DNA of 64,000 bases from Rotaria sp. Silwood1 (taxonomy: Eukaryota > Rotifera > Eurotatoria > Philodinida > Philodinidae): contig CAJNOP010000121.1 in assembly GCA_905250075.1 (NCBI GenBank), positions 318,375-382,374 of the forward strand, read 5' to 3'. The notes under the pieces are model-generated. The model had not been told where the DNA came from. It did no database searches and saw nothing but the letters and a program-made list of their open reading frames with translations. The number at the start of each line of letters is the position of its first letter. The first letter of the stretch is position 1. This document shows, in pieces, positions 14,051 through 30,829 of this stretch. Made by a program: the position numbers and the translations under genes.

Positions 14051-15620
14051 TTAGTTTAATTGAATACTTATAGAATGAAAAGAAACGTTCTTAGTATTCA
14101 TTTTTACTAAAAATAGAAATATTTAAATTACTTTATATTTCAAAATAAAATAAGTAATTTCTTGTCTTCAATTCTTCAAGTCCACATATTGCTTAGCTGA
14201 ATGAGATATACTTGAACTTTCTACGATCTCTCTTTCATTTATTTCCATTGAATCTACGGAAGTCTCCAAGCAGAAAAAGTGCACGAGATTTATCAAAACA
14301 AAAGTAATGAAAAAAAATGGCGCTTCTGTACCTTTCAGAAGATAATTACAGCTTGATGAAGAAAGATCGTAAAATAGTTGGAAATATTTCAGTTTCTTTT
14401 AAAAATGTTATATAGGTTATGCCGACGATTGTTTAATACTTGAACAGTTGGCTATTCTTTAACTGGTAATCTATTGCCAGTTTATCTGAGTAATGCGATA
14501 GCTCAAAAAAAATATATTCGACACGTGTACAATTCGAACTGATTCATGGTTGGAAGAAAACAAAAATATAGATCGATTTCTAATAAGATTTATGAGAGAA
14601 CATACTCCTCGATCGAACATCGTTCGATTCTATGACCTACTAATAAAGATTTATGGTTATTTCAATGAAATTTTGCCTATAGACATGTTTCATAGTCATT
14701 AAATAGTCAAGAAAACACTCACATCCCAATTTTTCAAATCTATACTGCTGTGAAAACATTTATGTATCAAATAGTTATTCAAAGATTGTCTTTCTGCAAG
14801 GAAGAACTTATTCCAAGGAGTTAAAAAATTTGAATAAAATTTCATGACTTTATGAATTTTATATTAAAAAATGAAAAATTGGCATTGTATATGATGAAAC
14901 GAATATAAAAATTTAATGTATTTCATTTTCATTAATTAAAAAAAGATATCTTAATCAAGCAAATGGATGAAAATGACTTTTTATCAAAGTCGTATAATAA
15001 AATAAATGAAAATGTCTGTTTTATTCAGTGATTTTGAAATAGATCAATTTTAAATGCCCGTTTCTTCATTGCAACGCAAATGTAAACACTTTTTTGTAAG
15101 TTCCGAAAATGTCGGATTAGTAATCATCATGTTACTTGTTTAATACATATCATTATGGACACTGATAGTCTCAACAATAAATTGCTAGACACTCAAGAAA
15201 AAAGTTAAGGAAACGAATGGTGACAACTATTTTATTGAAACTAATGAGCGACGTACAATAACAAATGATAGCAAACAAGGCAGCATGTGTGAGTACAAAA
15301 ACATTACATTAGAATGTTTCATTACTTCATTGATGACACTAAAAACCTTAGTTCGTAAACGCTTTTGATTTTTTTCGAAGAAAGAAGCAAGCTCAAGCTA
15401 ATCCACATGTGATGACGAAATCAAAAAACTGTGATGTCATAATATAGACGTATGTTGTTCTATCAAGGAAACGGAGGTACTATTTCATGTTTTCACGGCG
15501 TGCAAGAATAAAATAAGTGATTTCTAAAATAAAACTTGTAACGAACGCACAGAAGACCATAATTATTTCCCACCATTTCATAACTATTGATTTCTCAAAT
15601 TCCCTGTTACTGTGTGCTAT
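14051..15620. other. Intergenic, no gene seen
   Basis: AT-rich, stops in all frames, nothing recognised. It lies downstream of the minus-strand membrane-protein gene. Confidence 0.5.
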
Positions 15621-17169
15621 TCAGACGTTGCTAGTGATGAAAAGGAAGAAAATACTGGCGAATGAAATAGAATGGCGGCGAAAACAGGACTTTTCATCGA
15701 GAAAAGCGAACAAACCAGGTAAACAGAGAGTACCAACCAGTTTCCAAACACCCAGTTGCGCTCTTACCAAGTTGTCGCCAGTTTTACCATCATCATTTCG
15801 TTTTAGATAGATGCTAGAACAATGAAGGACAAGCTCGATTACGAACAACGTGATAAGGACGCCAAGTAAAAGTTGAGTGCGTTGGAAAATAATTATGAAT
15901 AAAAGAAATTCGAGACATTCGTCAATCAAAGATGATATTAGTTGAACCTTCGGCTTAGTAAAAAGTGATCTAAGTATCATTAATGTGTTTACACAGAGGA
16001 GAACGATAAAGAAGAATCCCGTTTTCTTGGAACTAGTAAGTCTATCATTTTCTGTAATAGTAAAAACAGCAAAGTACTCAACCAAATTCAATACGTCGAT
16101 CGCAACAATTAGTAATGGTATGAAATACTAATTATCAATAATAAATTGCATACCCAAGAATTATAAGCATGAAAAAACGTTAAAGTGAAAAAGACGAAAG
16201 TGAAAAACAAATTAATGATGCTTTTTGCAGTGGCTTCCAACAAGTTATACCCTCCTAGAAAATAAAATTATCAACATGAATCATACGTATAGTGGAGAAA
16301 ACCATGAACATCTATAACCTCTTCGTTTTCTCTTACAGTGTCCGATTCGGGTCAGGTCGGGTCTTGAAAAATATACTTTAGCTCGGACCGGGTTGGGCCA
16401 CTAATAGTTGACCTATTTCAAACTTTATATAAGACAAACAGCAATTTCAGATGAGATAATGGTTTCCTTGTTTTGAATATTGAGAAAGTTTGTGTAAATG
16501 CATTGGAAAGATTGTTAATCTATGAAAAAAACTCGTTTTTCTTGACAACAAAATATCTTCAACCTCGGGCCGGATCTGGTTTTGTTGAGTTCAGGTTGGG
16601 TCAGGTCACGAAAATTGACCCATGTCGGACACCATTCTCTTAGTCTGCTGGTATTGTGAAGGCAAATGCTCATAAGAAACAACCCAATATTTTTCTCATT
16701 CATTAAATGGAATAAGTAAATCAATATTCTCATAATAAAAAGTCTGGTTCATATGTAAATGAACATGTTACTGGATTCTATCATGCTTTTCTCAGTCAAA
16801 TGAAGAACAAAGTGTAATAGAAAGTTCACGAGATGAAATGCCATGAAAGAAAGTTATCTCACAATTTGAGTGTATGAAGTAGTGAGTATAGATCAGTGTA
16901 TGCTTGGCTGGTGGGGTTGTCCTATAGGTACTGATACAAGGGCTTCATGACGGAATTCTGTTGACTCACACAATGAACAGAAAAATGGGACCTGAAGCAA
17001 TTCTTTTATTGAATACAACAATGAACTTGATATTTTGTGTACATATACCTGATACTTCATACTGATTTGCTAAGCTTATCCAACCTCCCTTACTCGAAAG
17101 ATTCCTGGAGAATGAAGTTTTCGACTTTCGAAAACTGCCAATTAACGTAATAAAAAGTAATTGTCCCAT
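15621..17169 (-). CDS. Small multi-pass membrane protein, three exons
   Basis: Exons 17049-17169, 16154-16254 and 15621-16127 join in frame (phases 1 and 0) to 242 residues; sites are GTATAT/TTCTAG and GTATGC/AATTAG. The splices read NQYEVSGGYNLLEATAKSI and AYNSWYFIPLLIVAID. Hydrophobic stretches include the signal-like start MGQLLFITLIG, INLFFTFVFFTLTFF, YFIPLLIVAIDVLNLV, TGFFFIVLLCVNTLMIL, ECLEFLLFIIIF, LLLGVLITLFVIELVL and ISFASIFFLFI, so four to six membrane spans are likely. No family recognised. The start codon in exon 1 is chosen as the first ATG of the frame and is uncertain; more upstream exons are possible. Intron 1 (794 bp) holds a MITE. Confidence 0.6.
16328..16642. mobile_element. 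hAT-like MITE in an intron
   Basis: A 299-bp element (16336-16634) starts CAGTGTCCGATTCGGGTC and ends, read on the other strand, TGGTGTCCGACATGGGTC. It is flanked by an exact 8-bp direct repeat TTCTCTTA (16328-16335 and 16635-16642). An 8-bp duplication with CAGTG-type imperfect terminal repeats is the mark of the hAT superfamily. There is no coding capacity, so it is a non-autonomous copy. It sits in intron 1 of the membrane-protein gene. Confidence 0.8.
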
Positions 17170-18045
17170 TGTAATGTGTCTTATCAAAAATGGGACAACA
17201 ATTTTTTTTCATATACTTGAAACATTTATTAACAATGTATTATATTAGTCTGTCATGGACTAATTATTCTTCAAGGACCTGAAGCAGGTTATCATCAATA
17301 AATTGTTTTCAAATTTTGATTGCTTGCAGACAAAAGATAATAAGAGTCTAAACTTGTACCTCATTTTATAGTTTTCATTCGATGTTCATGGGAATGCACG
17401 AATTACCTAAAACGTGAAATCTTAAAACTTTTAAGGAAAAACTTATTGTTTGGCTAGAAAAGAATACACATATAAATATGCCAAACATCTTTAGAAAAAA
17501 ATGTGTTTTAGTAGTTTATTGCTTGAAATAACCCTCTTGTTGCTAAATAATAAAAAATGTAGTAAGTGGACGCTGCATAAAGAACTAGAATTCTGCATAT
17601 AAGAAGAACAAATTAAAATATACTTGATAATCTAAAATTTTTAGAAAGCAATATAATTTCTAATGAGGATTGATTCCGCCGTGGCATTCTATTTTCGATA
17701 GTACTGGTTGTTTATGATCTGATTGACTGAACTCAGTCACAAATAACACTCAAGCTCATTAACAGTTTTAACTAGGTGTTGGTGATGAGAAGATTTACAA
17801 TCACACCAACACTTTATTGTTGGCATGTTCTACATCTATTTCATCGAAGTTGAAGTCTTTGGCAATAAATTATAACAGTCACATGAATATGAGAGGATAT
17901 CTGTTACTGAAGTGACGTTTTTTTCCCTACTAATTTCTTTTCAAGTATTCGAGCTGCAATGATTTGAATATCATACATTGAATAACTTTGATGGTATTTT
18001 TACAAGATTCGTTTTAAAATATTCGAAGAACGGAAATTTTTTACA

Positions 18046-18223
18046 GTTGCTTGTAGTGGCATATCTAGAGAGGGCTAGGGAGCTTAGCCTCCTAGAAAGA
18101 TCTTTGCTCCCCTAGAAAAAAATTAAACTTAATGGAAAAACTGGTTTAGCCCCTCTCAGATAGGTTCAAATAATGACTGAGTTCCCGCTAAAACTTTTTT
18201 CTGCCTACGCCACTGGTTGCTTG
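18046..18223. mobile_element. Short hAT-like MITE
   Basis: A 162-bp element (18054-18215) begins TAGTGGCATATCTAGAG and ends CTGCCTACGCCACTG, so the outer ends pair as imperfect inverted repeats (AGTGGC). It is flanked by the exact 8-bp direct repeat GTTGCTTG (18046-18053 and 18216-18223). This is again the hAT pattern. Its interior is GC-richer than the surroundings and holds no gene. Confidence 0.8.
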
Positions 18224-18857
18224 GAACAAATTATGTAAATTACTATTTTGATTTTTCTCTTTCTTGCCTGCACAGTCGTTAAGTAACTCGAAATAAACAT
18301 ACAATGAAAATATTGTCATAAAAAAATAATGAGCTTTATCTCGAACGAATAATATCGTTGAAAAACGCTATCCAGACACAACAGAATTGAAATACAACTC
18401 ACTTTTAATATTTTTCCTGAAGTTCTTAGTTGTTTTGTCTCGATAAAAAGAAAGCAATAGAATTAATTTTTTGATAAGACTTTTCATTCTTCTCTTTTAT
18501 CTTATTTTTATAAATGATAAAACTCAGTTGTACTGTTGACACTTTATTCTCTGTGTTGTAACTGCTGCTGTTTTGATACAATCAACATAGCAACATGGAA
18601 AGAAACAGTGAAATAATTAGATTACTAGCAGCAAAAGGTTATGAAAAAAGAAAATGAATGTTTATTTGAATGATGAAATTGTCTGAATAGTCAATCGTGT
18701 CTTTTTAAGGTGAAAGTTTGGATTATACAAATAATAAAGGGCATATTGCAATAAAGTCAATTTTTGCCCACGATTTGTTTCACTTTTATCTATTTGAGAG
18801 GTATCGAGGAGCCACTAGAAGTGTTTCCTACGACTCAGTTTTGCAAAATTTCAAAAT

Positions 18858-18941
18858 GAGGTTTGGGTGGGCGTGGCTTTGGGTGTGGTTATATGTTTGT
18901 ATGAATGGATACTCACTCACAACGACACTCACACCCCACAT
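18858..18941. repeat. GT/CA hairpin of degenerate telomere-like repeats
   Basis: A G-rich arm (gtttgggtgggcgtgg, then tgggtgtgg) is followed after a loop of about 40 bp by a C-rich arm (actcactcac, cactcacaccccaca). The arms can pair imperfectly. The units resemble degenerate TGTGGG. Confidence 0.6.
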
Positions 18942-21900
18942 CGATATAAATTAGGTATTCAAATCAAGTCTGTTTTTTTTTTATCTTAATTTCAAAAAGA
19001 GAAAAACAAGCAAGTTCATAGCAAATCTGACACAAAAATTTAAATATTTATTTTTCTTGATTCAGGCAACTGTCTAAGACGAACAAGAAAATGAATTATA
19101 TGATCTAGGTTGAATTGAGCGACACACGAGAAATAAATCGGTAGAGATATAAAAAAGATGATGAATCGTTTCTAGTTAAGTGAAAAGACACATATACCCA
19201 CACATCAGTTCCCATAGAGAAAATTCTCCAGTGCAAACAACAGTATTGTAATGATGACTTGGTGAAAAACCTGATTATGTCCGGCCTGGTACAGTCGGAT
19301 CGAAATCAGATATTAGGATTGATTCGAACTCTGAAGTACAACTTGCATCAACAATTACACTCTTGATAGAAGTGATGTTATAACCGATACCTATTTTCTT
19401 TTGAAGATTTTTTTCTTTCAACTAAATAGATTTCTCTTTCAAAATAAAAAGAATCCCTTTGTAATCAACATTCTTAGCAAGCTAACATTATTTTAGGAGA
19501 AAAAAGAGGCGTAGAAGAAAGTTTTTGGAAAATTTATTTTGTTTAATTTCACTATATAACAATTCTCTTCTACTTGTTTTCATTAATTGAATGAGATTTT
19601 TTCTTTCATCACAGATTAAAAGGAAGAGATTTTTCTGCAGATTCGGTTAACTGCTGAATTAATGAGTTAGAAACAAAAGCTAAGTTAATATCAATTAATA
19701 TTGAATTTCATTTTTAATTTCAATCTTATTCGTCAGTATAAATATTGAGTTTTTATTATGTCAATTTTATTCAATACTTTTGCTTCTGTTTATCGGTTAC
19801 AATGATTCGAAGAAAACTTAATCAAGACCTCTATGCACATATTTTGACACAAAAAAAATTTTATATCATTTAAAAATATAATAATAATAGTAATTTTTTC
19901 GTTTTTTCTAAAGATAAGTTCATAAATTAGCCATTAGCAGGAAGTATGAAAGAGAAACTAAAATATTTTCAGCATATTTTTAACTATTCAATTCAACTTT
20001 ATCTACTACTTTTTTTTGTAATGATCGATTCATAAATCAAGTTTTTTTGTTAAACGAGTGAACTTCAAAACTATCATCCAGAATTGAAATGTAAAAATTC
20101 AGGGTTTTTTGTATGCAGAAAAATTGTAGATATCGATTTGTTTCGAATTATGTAGATGTTCGATAGTCGTTTTGTAGACATTTGTTTCGATATATTGCTA
20201 TACAAAGAAGTGTAAAAGTACGAAGTCTAGTGATGATAAAATTCATGAGATCGGTTCATCTCTTTTAAACGACTGATCATCCAATGTAATGACCAGACAG
20301 TAACGAAACGTCTAGAGATGATATTCTGATGCTATATGTTGCTGTAGAATTACTTTTTTAGTAACTCTGTTTTTCATTAAACTGCATGAAAGACGCTTCG
20401 AGCAAGAATATTATGTTGACTAACCATCGGACTGTAAACAATGATGACACAACGTTCAGTTTGCTTGACATTACAGATCAAACAGTAAGTTTTGTTGAAT
20501 TCATTGCAACTTTGAGGCAATACATCGATCATTTCGAGTTTTAATACGGTAGTTGTATTTATTAACTCATACCAGAGAGTATGAGTGGACGACAATGTTC
20601 TCCTTTTTTTTTTTATCTGATTTCGACAATATGTTTATGTGTTCGACTTTCATGGTATGAAATCTCAATAATTTTTCTATTGAGTGATAGTCATATTCTA
20701 ATCATCTTATTTCATGATACAACATCGACACAAGTCAAGCATTAGAATTAGTCAAATTTATTTTTGTTATCCGGCAACACTTGAATTTGTAATGATGGCA
20801 CTGAGTTGTTGCAATGTGCTTTATACACGAAACACAGAAATAAGCAAGTAAATCGATGTGTTATCGAATGTTCCACAAAACATCAATTCTGGATTTATAA
20901 GCTTCGAATCGAAGATCATACTTGTCATTAATCCAGAATAGTCATAATAAAACCAAAGAGTGAGAGAACGAAGTGTTGATGGCATGCTTAATAAAAATTA
21001 CTTTATCGAATAGATGTGCAGAAGTTCTACGTATGCAACGACATTACTTGATCACGGATTTCATCATCAAAACTCGACGAAATTTATCATAGGAAAATTG
21101 TTCAGATAAAATAACTAGCATACCATAATAGATTGCTCTAAATGTGAATGCGACTTTTTTCTCCCGCTAAATATCGATCATAAATTTCTCTGACATGCTA
21201 AAACATGAGAGACTTTGAGGCTTTATAAGATTGTAGAGATGGTAGAGTTGAGAGCATTATTTTTTGCAATATCATGGATTAAAAACTAAAGACATTCAGC
21301 TAGTCTTACGTTGAAGATGAGTATGATTGATTATACGACATAGTCCAATGATCCACATATCCTTATGCATATACACACCCATTCATTTTTTCTGTTAGAC
21401 ATGATTCCTCGAAGATGTAATGAGACAAAAAAAATATTGATCCGAGGAATTAAAAAAAATTTATTAACTTTTGTAAAACTTTTCTCTTTAAATAAAAATA
21501 AGCTTCGACCATAGATTGAGTTAGAACAGAAAAACTCGATCATGATCATCGAGGTATTGAACTTGAAACATGAGTATCAAAACCAATGATTATTTTTCGA
21601 GTGAAGTTTTCATCTTCATTCATACCGACACTTACATTCACACCAAATTCCATTCAAGAGATTTCTTTCTCTGGAATGATAGCGGGAAGAGAAAATGAAA
21701 TATATGCAAATACTTTTCAAGTGATTTCAAGGTTGATGAGCGTTAATGAATCTCATCCATGAGTAAGTTACTGTGATAAAAATACCAACTATTATTCATT
21801 ATAAAAGAAAAGAAAGTTGAATATTTCTAGATTAATTTTTGATAGGAACAAGATAGAGATCTGCGGTTTTCACGGTTTGAAAGAGAAGACGAAACTGCAT

Positions 21901-23048
21901 CAGATTGTATATACTTGAATAGTGAATAACTGTAAGTCTTTGTTTTTTTTCCTATTAAAAATAATTTCACAAATACTCGTTCTTCTTTTATTCTGAAACA
22001 AATAATAGACATGAATATGTCTATTTTTAATATGTAATTAACGCGCATCAATTTTGTGTTCGTACGTTTCTTTCTTTTTTCGCTCGACAAACTGAGTGAT
22101 AAGTAGTCGTTCTCTTACTCATTCACATAAAATACGTCATCGAAACTAAACAAAATAGCAAAAAAAAGAGCAGCACCATGTGACGAAAACAAATGATCAT
22201 ATGCAATAAAAAAAATCATTTCTCGTTCGAGTGTACATTATTGCTAACATAATGTATAAAACTGTCGCATTCATCTGTACTGTGTGTAACTGAAAAGTAA
22301 GTTAAACATAACGGGACACTTAACAATAGTTTTTAAATCTAGTTCTGAGCTTATTCACTAGAGAATTTATTTCTCTACAAAACTGTTGAATACGTCTTTC
22401 AAATTTATTTTTCTTGCCAGCAGAAAATTTCAAAGATCAATTCCTATGCACTAGTCCATTTGTAAAGATAAAAGAGTCGAAAACATGTATGAAAATATTT
22501 TTAAACAAAATCCTACTGAAATTTCAAATTTGTCACGAAATTCTATACAAAACTCTGCATCTTTTGATTTGATTTTCAAAATTTTAGAGTATATCTATGA
22601 GAGTAAAAGTTTTGTAGTTGAAAATGTGAAAACAGTCAAAAACGCTCCTTTGGATAAGTTCTCTAACTTTGTATCCTGTTAATTCTGAGATGTCAAAACA
22701 GCTTAACTATTCAAGCCACTGTTTACATCATCTTTTTTCTGAAATGCATCCAAAAATTGTACGAAGTATTAGTTCAAATACTGTTTCTTGTGCATAAGAG
22801 CACCACAAACCTGGCAAAGGTCTTGGAGATATGGAGCACGATATTCTCTTTTCTAATGATGTTAAATACTTTAGTTTGAGCGTCGGCCTTGAATAGGCAC
22901 TAGCTTCAACAAAGCAATTGATATCTGAAAAAAATCAAAATCCACATAGGGTCTATTGAATAGGGATTAATCTTTGAAATCACATTCACTTTGTCAAATA
23001 CTGCACAAAACAGCATCCCAAATACGGATATTGGCAAATTTAGAAAGA

Positions 23049-23110
23049 GTGTGGGGTGCGAGTGTGGGTGTTAGTATGCAATAGTTTTACTTCCACACTA
23101 ACACAATTAC
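23049..23110. repeat. GT/CA hairpin, short
   Basis: The G-rich arm gtgtggggtgcgagtgtggg is followed by ttccacactaacacaatt after a loop of about 25 bp. The structure is the same as at 18858-18941, with fewer units. Confidence 0.5.
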
Positions 23111-23671
23111 CTTTAAAGCCAACGAAAACAGGATATGGGTGGAAATTGGACACTTATTGTCGATCATGCTTTAGGACAACATTGTAATAGTGAAAGAGAA
23201 GTCTGACGTAGTTTATGTAGTGATTCAGATGTAGATATGGCCAATCGAAAGGTTAATATGATTATTAAAAGGTGAGAAAAGTGAACAAAAACCCATGTCA
23301 ATCTACCGATCGGTAAGGTCTGGTCTGTCTGGTTTAGATCGGTACCGTTATCAGTAAGAAAAAACTCGACCGGTTGCAACACTAACATACCCACCATTGA
23401 TCAAACTCACATCTGACTTTTTCGTATTTATTTAAACTAACAAATATTGCATTTCCGCTTTTTAATTTATCTAGTTGCTTGATAAGATTAAAGAAATACA
23501 GTGTTATACTGATAGGTAAATATAACTTTTTTAAAGATAAAGTCAACGTAAAGGCAACAGTACACAATCAAAATACCTCTGATATCTTGTTATTCATCAT
23601 TATCAGCTAATCTATTATAAGAAGTTAATCAATCATAAAATTAAATTTGCTAAATAAACGTTACTAATACA

Positions 23672-27324
<3,653 letters not shown>

Positions 27325-27749
27325 AAACATGCTTTTATTTTTGTTATTACAATAATCTTCAAATCACAAGTCTCATTCATTATCATCCACGAACAAAGAC
27401 GTACTATTCAGATTGATGTCAATTTTGTTGGTTTTTTTTGGACTGTAAAAGTGAATATTTACTTACAGTCCAGATTTGTCCTGCATTCGTGTGTCTTTAT
27501 TCTTATTTTTGTGTATTATATGTACGATGACAGATGCATTCAAGCAAATATGATAAATATTTTTCTCTTGTTCTTGACGAACTGTTTGTTTCATGTGCGT
27601 TATTTTTTCTTTCTCGAGTTGATTCTGTGTACTGTATTACTGTGTACATTATTGTATTGCAAAAACTCGATATGTATATAAACAATATCTTACTGAATAT
27701 GCTTAATTGTGCGTGTACTATCTGATGTAATCTGGTCTGACCGTTTACA
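27325..27749. other. Spacer after the CMIP homologue
   Basis: The 3' flank of the CMIP gene; only overlapping hydrophobic open frames on both strands, which I take as chance. Confidence 0.4.
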
Positions 27750-28620
27750 TTCATTCGCAAAATGGATTCGATATGACCACATAGCACATAAACAAACAGC
27801 CACCTCTTGCACCACAGTAACGTGTTGCGTATTGAGCTAATGATGAGAAGTGGGATCTCTGTACCAAAATACCCACCATCTAATTAGTCGAACGCAGCCA
27901 ATCTTTCTTATATAAGAGGGCATAAATCATTTCTGCAGCATTTGTGGCCTATACATGCAATGGGTAGCTTACGGTTATGTGCGACTTGTTGACATAGCTT
28001 CTCAAAACGTTTCAACGACAGTTTACGTTGTACTGGAGAAATCTCATTGTTGAGGTATGACTGTAGAGCTTGCTGTTGTTGACGATCCTCTATAGTTTCT
28101 ATTTATTAGAGAAATACTCTATCACGATTGAAATTAAATTTTCATTCAATTGTATTGGTTTTATAGTTTGAGCGTAAGATTCCAAACCAGTTGTAAATAT
28201 GTGCCACAATAGCTAGATGTTATTCGTTTGTTAGCTTACAGCTAGATACATTCTGATATATTTTATCCAAGGTTACTTCATTGAGAAGCAGTAACGAAGC
28301 AAAACTACGTTCGAACTGTTTATAAAAATCCTTTTTCTTGTCTCTTGGAGATGATGTTATTACCAATAACTACGAAGCACATTTATTCTTTAATTCATCA
28401 ATTCTTTTTTGAATTGTTTCTCAGTATAAAATAGTTGCTATACCTGTATCTTTTTTCAGAATTGCATCGTCCACCGACTGTAATGAAAGACCACTATCGA
28501 TATCGTGTATACGAACATTTTTAGAATAATCTTTTAACAAAGAAAATGGAACAAACCTTAGTGAATCTGTTGACAACAGCGAGATATTACACGATTCAAG
28601 CTTTCAATGGTAATAGTTAG
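27750..28620 (-). pseudogene. Unrecognised protein pseudogene
   Basis: From about 28610 down, the minus strand reads VRIHDIDSGLSLQSVDDAIL, then in the same frame a TGA, ETIQKRIDELKNKCAS, a TAG, and SPRDKKKDFYKQFERSFASL followed by LLLNEVTLDKIYQNV, ending in TAA near 28215. Another frame carries HLAIVAHIYNWFGILRSNYK. Past an AAATAG acceptor-like site, about 28100-27915 reads ETIEDRQQQQALQSYL, SLKRFEKLCQQVAHNRKLPI and CIGHKCCRNDLCPLI. The peptides look like genuine coding sequence, but in-frame stops and frame changes break it. Family not recognised. Confidence 0.6.
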
Positions 28621-30171
28621 TATTAGTTTCGTTCTTAGATGCAAGTCAGAAAACTTTCGATAAACAAACTACAGCACCAAGCTTCTTCTATTTTTTCGCC
28701 AGTTATTGTAGGCATGTGTGGGATCGTCAAAAACTATCACTAGTCATACCAACTGGTAAGAGCCGGTGATAGAAGCTGATTAATTAATCAAAATCAAGAT
28801 TTGAAACATCTTTTGCGTAGCTGTTGTATCATCAAAACAGTTGTTAACTTGCAGTCTGCAGCTACTAAGGTTTTAACCCTCGTTATTTCGTTGCGTCTCT
28901 AGTAGTAAATGCGAGTATGTACACATGGGTAAATGGCGCTTTTGAATACCAGCAGCTGTATCGCCGCATCCGCACCAACCCAAACAACCATACCTACAAC
29001 CACACCCAAAACAAATTCAACAAGAACACCATCGACAAGAAAAATATAAAAACGATTTACTATACATTCGATTATAATTATGTTCAGAAGCTAATAAATT
29101 TTATTTGACCTATGAAAGTAAAACACTTCTAGGAAAAAAATATTAATCAAGTAATATCGTAAAGATAACGACTTCAAACATAATCGAGTAGCAATCGATA
29201 AACTCAATTGTGAACAGTCATTTACGAAAATCGAGCAAGAAGCGTGAATTTCCTTTTTTTGTCATACAAACACAATCATAGCGTCAATCGAAAAAAGACT
29301 GACCCATCTATCTTGAAGAAAAGACAAATACAATCTGCTAGCATTCGACGTTTGCTTTTCAATAGTCGATTCTTTTGTCGAGATTTAGATGAAATTTTAA
29401 ATAATAATTTATTGTGACTTCGTCCCAGAAAAAAAATAATTTTAAGAACTGTAGATTTTAATATGTCAACGCGTTTCATATTCTTTAATGAAATATTAAA
29501 ACACTCTTCAGGGCTCTGCATTAGATGCTCACGCACAAGCTAAAAAATAAAAATACATATGCTAATGTAAAGATGAATAAAACATACAAGACCAAACACA
29601 ATAAAAAATAAGAAGAGAAAAGAAAAAAGAGCAATAAATAATGCAAATCTTTGAATAACTGAAATAATACGACATTAAACAACTGTAATCATTCACGTGA
29701 TATTAACCAGGTTCTTACTCTACACAGTTTACTTGTATAAAGATGTCTGATTACATTCATCATAAGTCGTACATTTTAATTTTGGTTGTTATATTTTAAT
29801 TTCTATTCCTATATATTTGTTTCTGCATAAGTTTTTTTTAGAAAGAGTTTTTTGCACAATTAATGAAACACACCATTTTGATTCAATTTATCATATTGTG
29901 CTACGATAATTTTTCACTATAAGCCATACATTTTAATTTTAACATTTATAAATTCGTTTATACCTAAATTCCTCAAAAAAAAAATTTCCTGTAAAGATAA
30001 CATAACGAATTTATTTTGATTAAGTTAATTATATTGTGACAAATATAGTTCTCTATTATAACAGATACAATACATCATAATAAGTTGCCCAATTTTAATT
30101 TTTATCTTAATAAGTTAAATAATATAACCAATCTATTTCATTTTCATTTTCAACAAAATCAGATTGAATAA
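28621..30171. other. Intergenic, mostly AT-rich
   Basis: A C-rich stretch (about 28975-29010, accaacccaaacaacc and cctacaaccacaccc) resembles one arm of the GT/CA hairpins found elsewhere. A minus-strand open frame near 29276-29536 follows a good acceptor (TTTTTTAG, then CTTGTGCGTGAGCATC) and starts LVREHLMQSPEECFNI; it could be an isolated exon, but I see no partner. The rest is AT-rich without genes. Confidence 0.35.
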
Positions 30172-30531
30172 ATATTATTTATTATGTATTAGCTGTTGTT
30201 GTAAATTTTTGACATTACGAGTACCTACGACTGGTTTTATTTCATCTATTGAATAACCCATAAAATATTTCTTCCAAAGGGCATGAAGTTTTGCCGAAAA
30301 TGTTTTTATATTTAAACAATAGATAAAATGAATAAACATTGTTTTACCATAATCAATTGGAATTTTTTCTTTTTTATCTATATAAATTATTTTCTCACGT
30401 AATGTTTTATAATTGTTTGTCGATAATGGCTGAATCAAATTATGTTTTTGCACTGAATGACGTAAATGAATTACAAAATAATTCAAAAACACTGAATTAC
30501 AAAATAATTCACTTTCTATTAGTTTCCACCA

Positions 30532-30725
30532 GGGTCTAGGGTCTACCAGGGTCTACCAGGGTCTAGGGTCTACCAGGGTCTACCAGGGTCTACCAGGGTC
30601 TACCAGGGTCTAGGGTCTACCAGGGTCTACCAGGGTCTACCAGGGTCTAGGGTCTACCAGGGTCTAGGGTCTACCAGGGTCTACCAGGGTCTACCAGGGT
30701 CTAGGGTCTACCAGGGTCTACTAGA
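30532..30725 (+). repeat. Tandem array of GGGTCTACCA/GGGTCTA, left arm
   Basis: Units of 10 bp (GGGTCTACCA) alternate irregularly with a 7-bp form (GGGTCTA) in a continuous run. The right arm (30826-31105) has the same units in inverse orientation but more of them and in a different order, so the arms have expanded or contracted separately. Confidence 0.9.
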
Positions 30726-30727
30726 GT

Positions 30728-30829
30728 CTCGATGTGGGTGCTGCGAAACAACATACATCACATCTATCTCGTTGTGGGTGCCGCGAAACGACTTACATCA
30801 CGTCTCTCTCGATGTGGGTACCGCGAAAC
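30728..30829 (+). repeat. Central 40-bp tandem repeat, 2.5 copies
   Basis: Copies at 30728-30767, 30768-30807 and a partial one at 30808-30829 begin CTCGATGTGGGTGCTGCGAA, CTCGTTGTGGGTGCCGCGAA and CTCGATGTGGGTACCGCGAA. Each copy carries one TGTGGG hexamer. This is the loop of the fold-back element. Confidence 0.85.

Larger units (their letters stand above)
18224..23671. other. Intergenic, repeats but no supported gene
   Basis: About 5.4 kb between the membrane-protein gene and the CMIP homologue. It holds the hairpins at 18858-18941 and 23049-23110. Several open frames of 60-90 codons are present but lack credible splice partners or family patterns. The CMIP promoter should lie near 23570-23671. 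Confidence 0.5.

Noticed and set aside
23164-23397. Open frame and a possible hAT end (minus strand reads AGTGTTGCAACCGGTCGAG)
   Set aside because: No matching inverted end or 8-bp duplication found to the left; the open frame has no family pattern.
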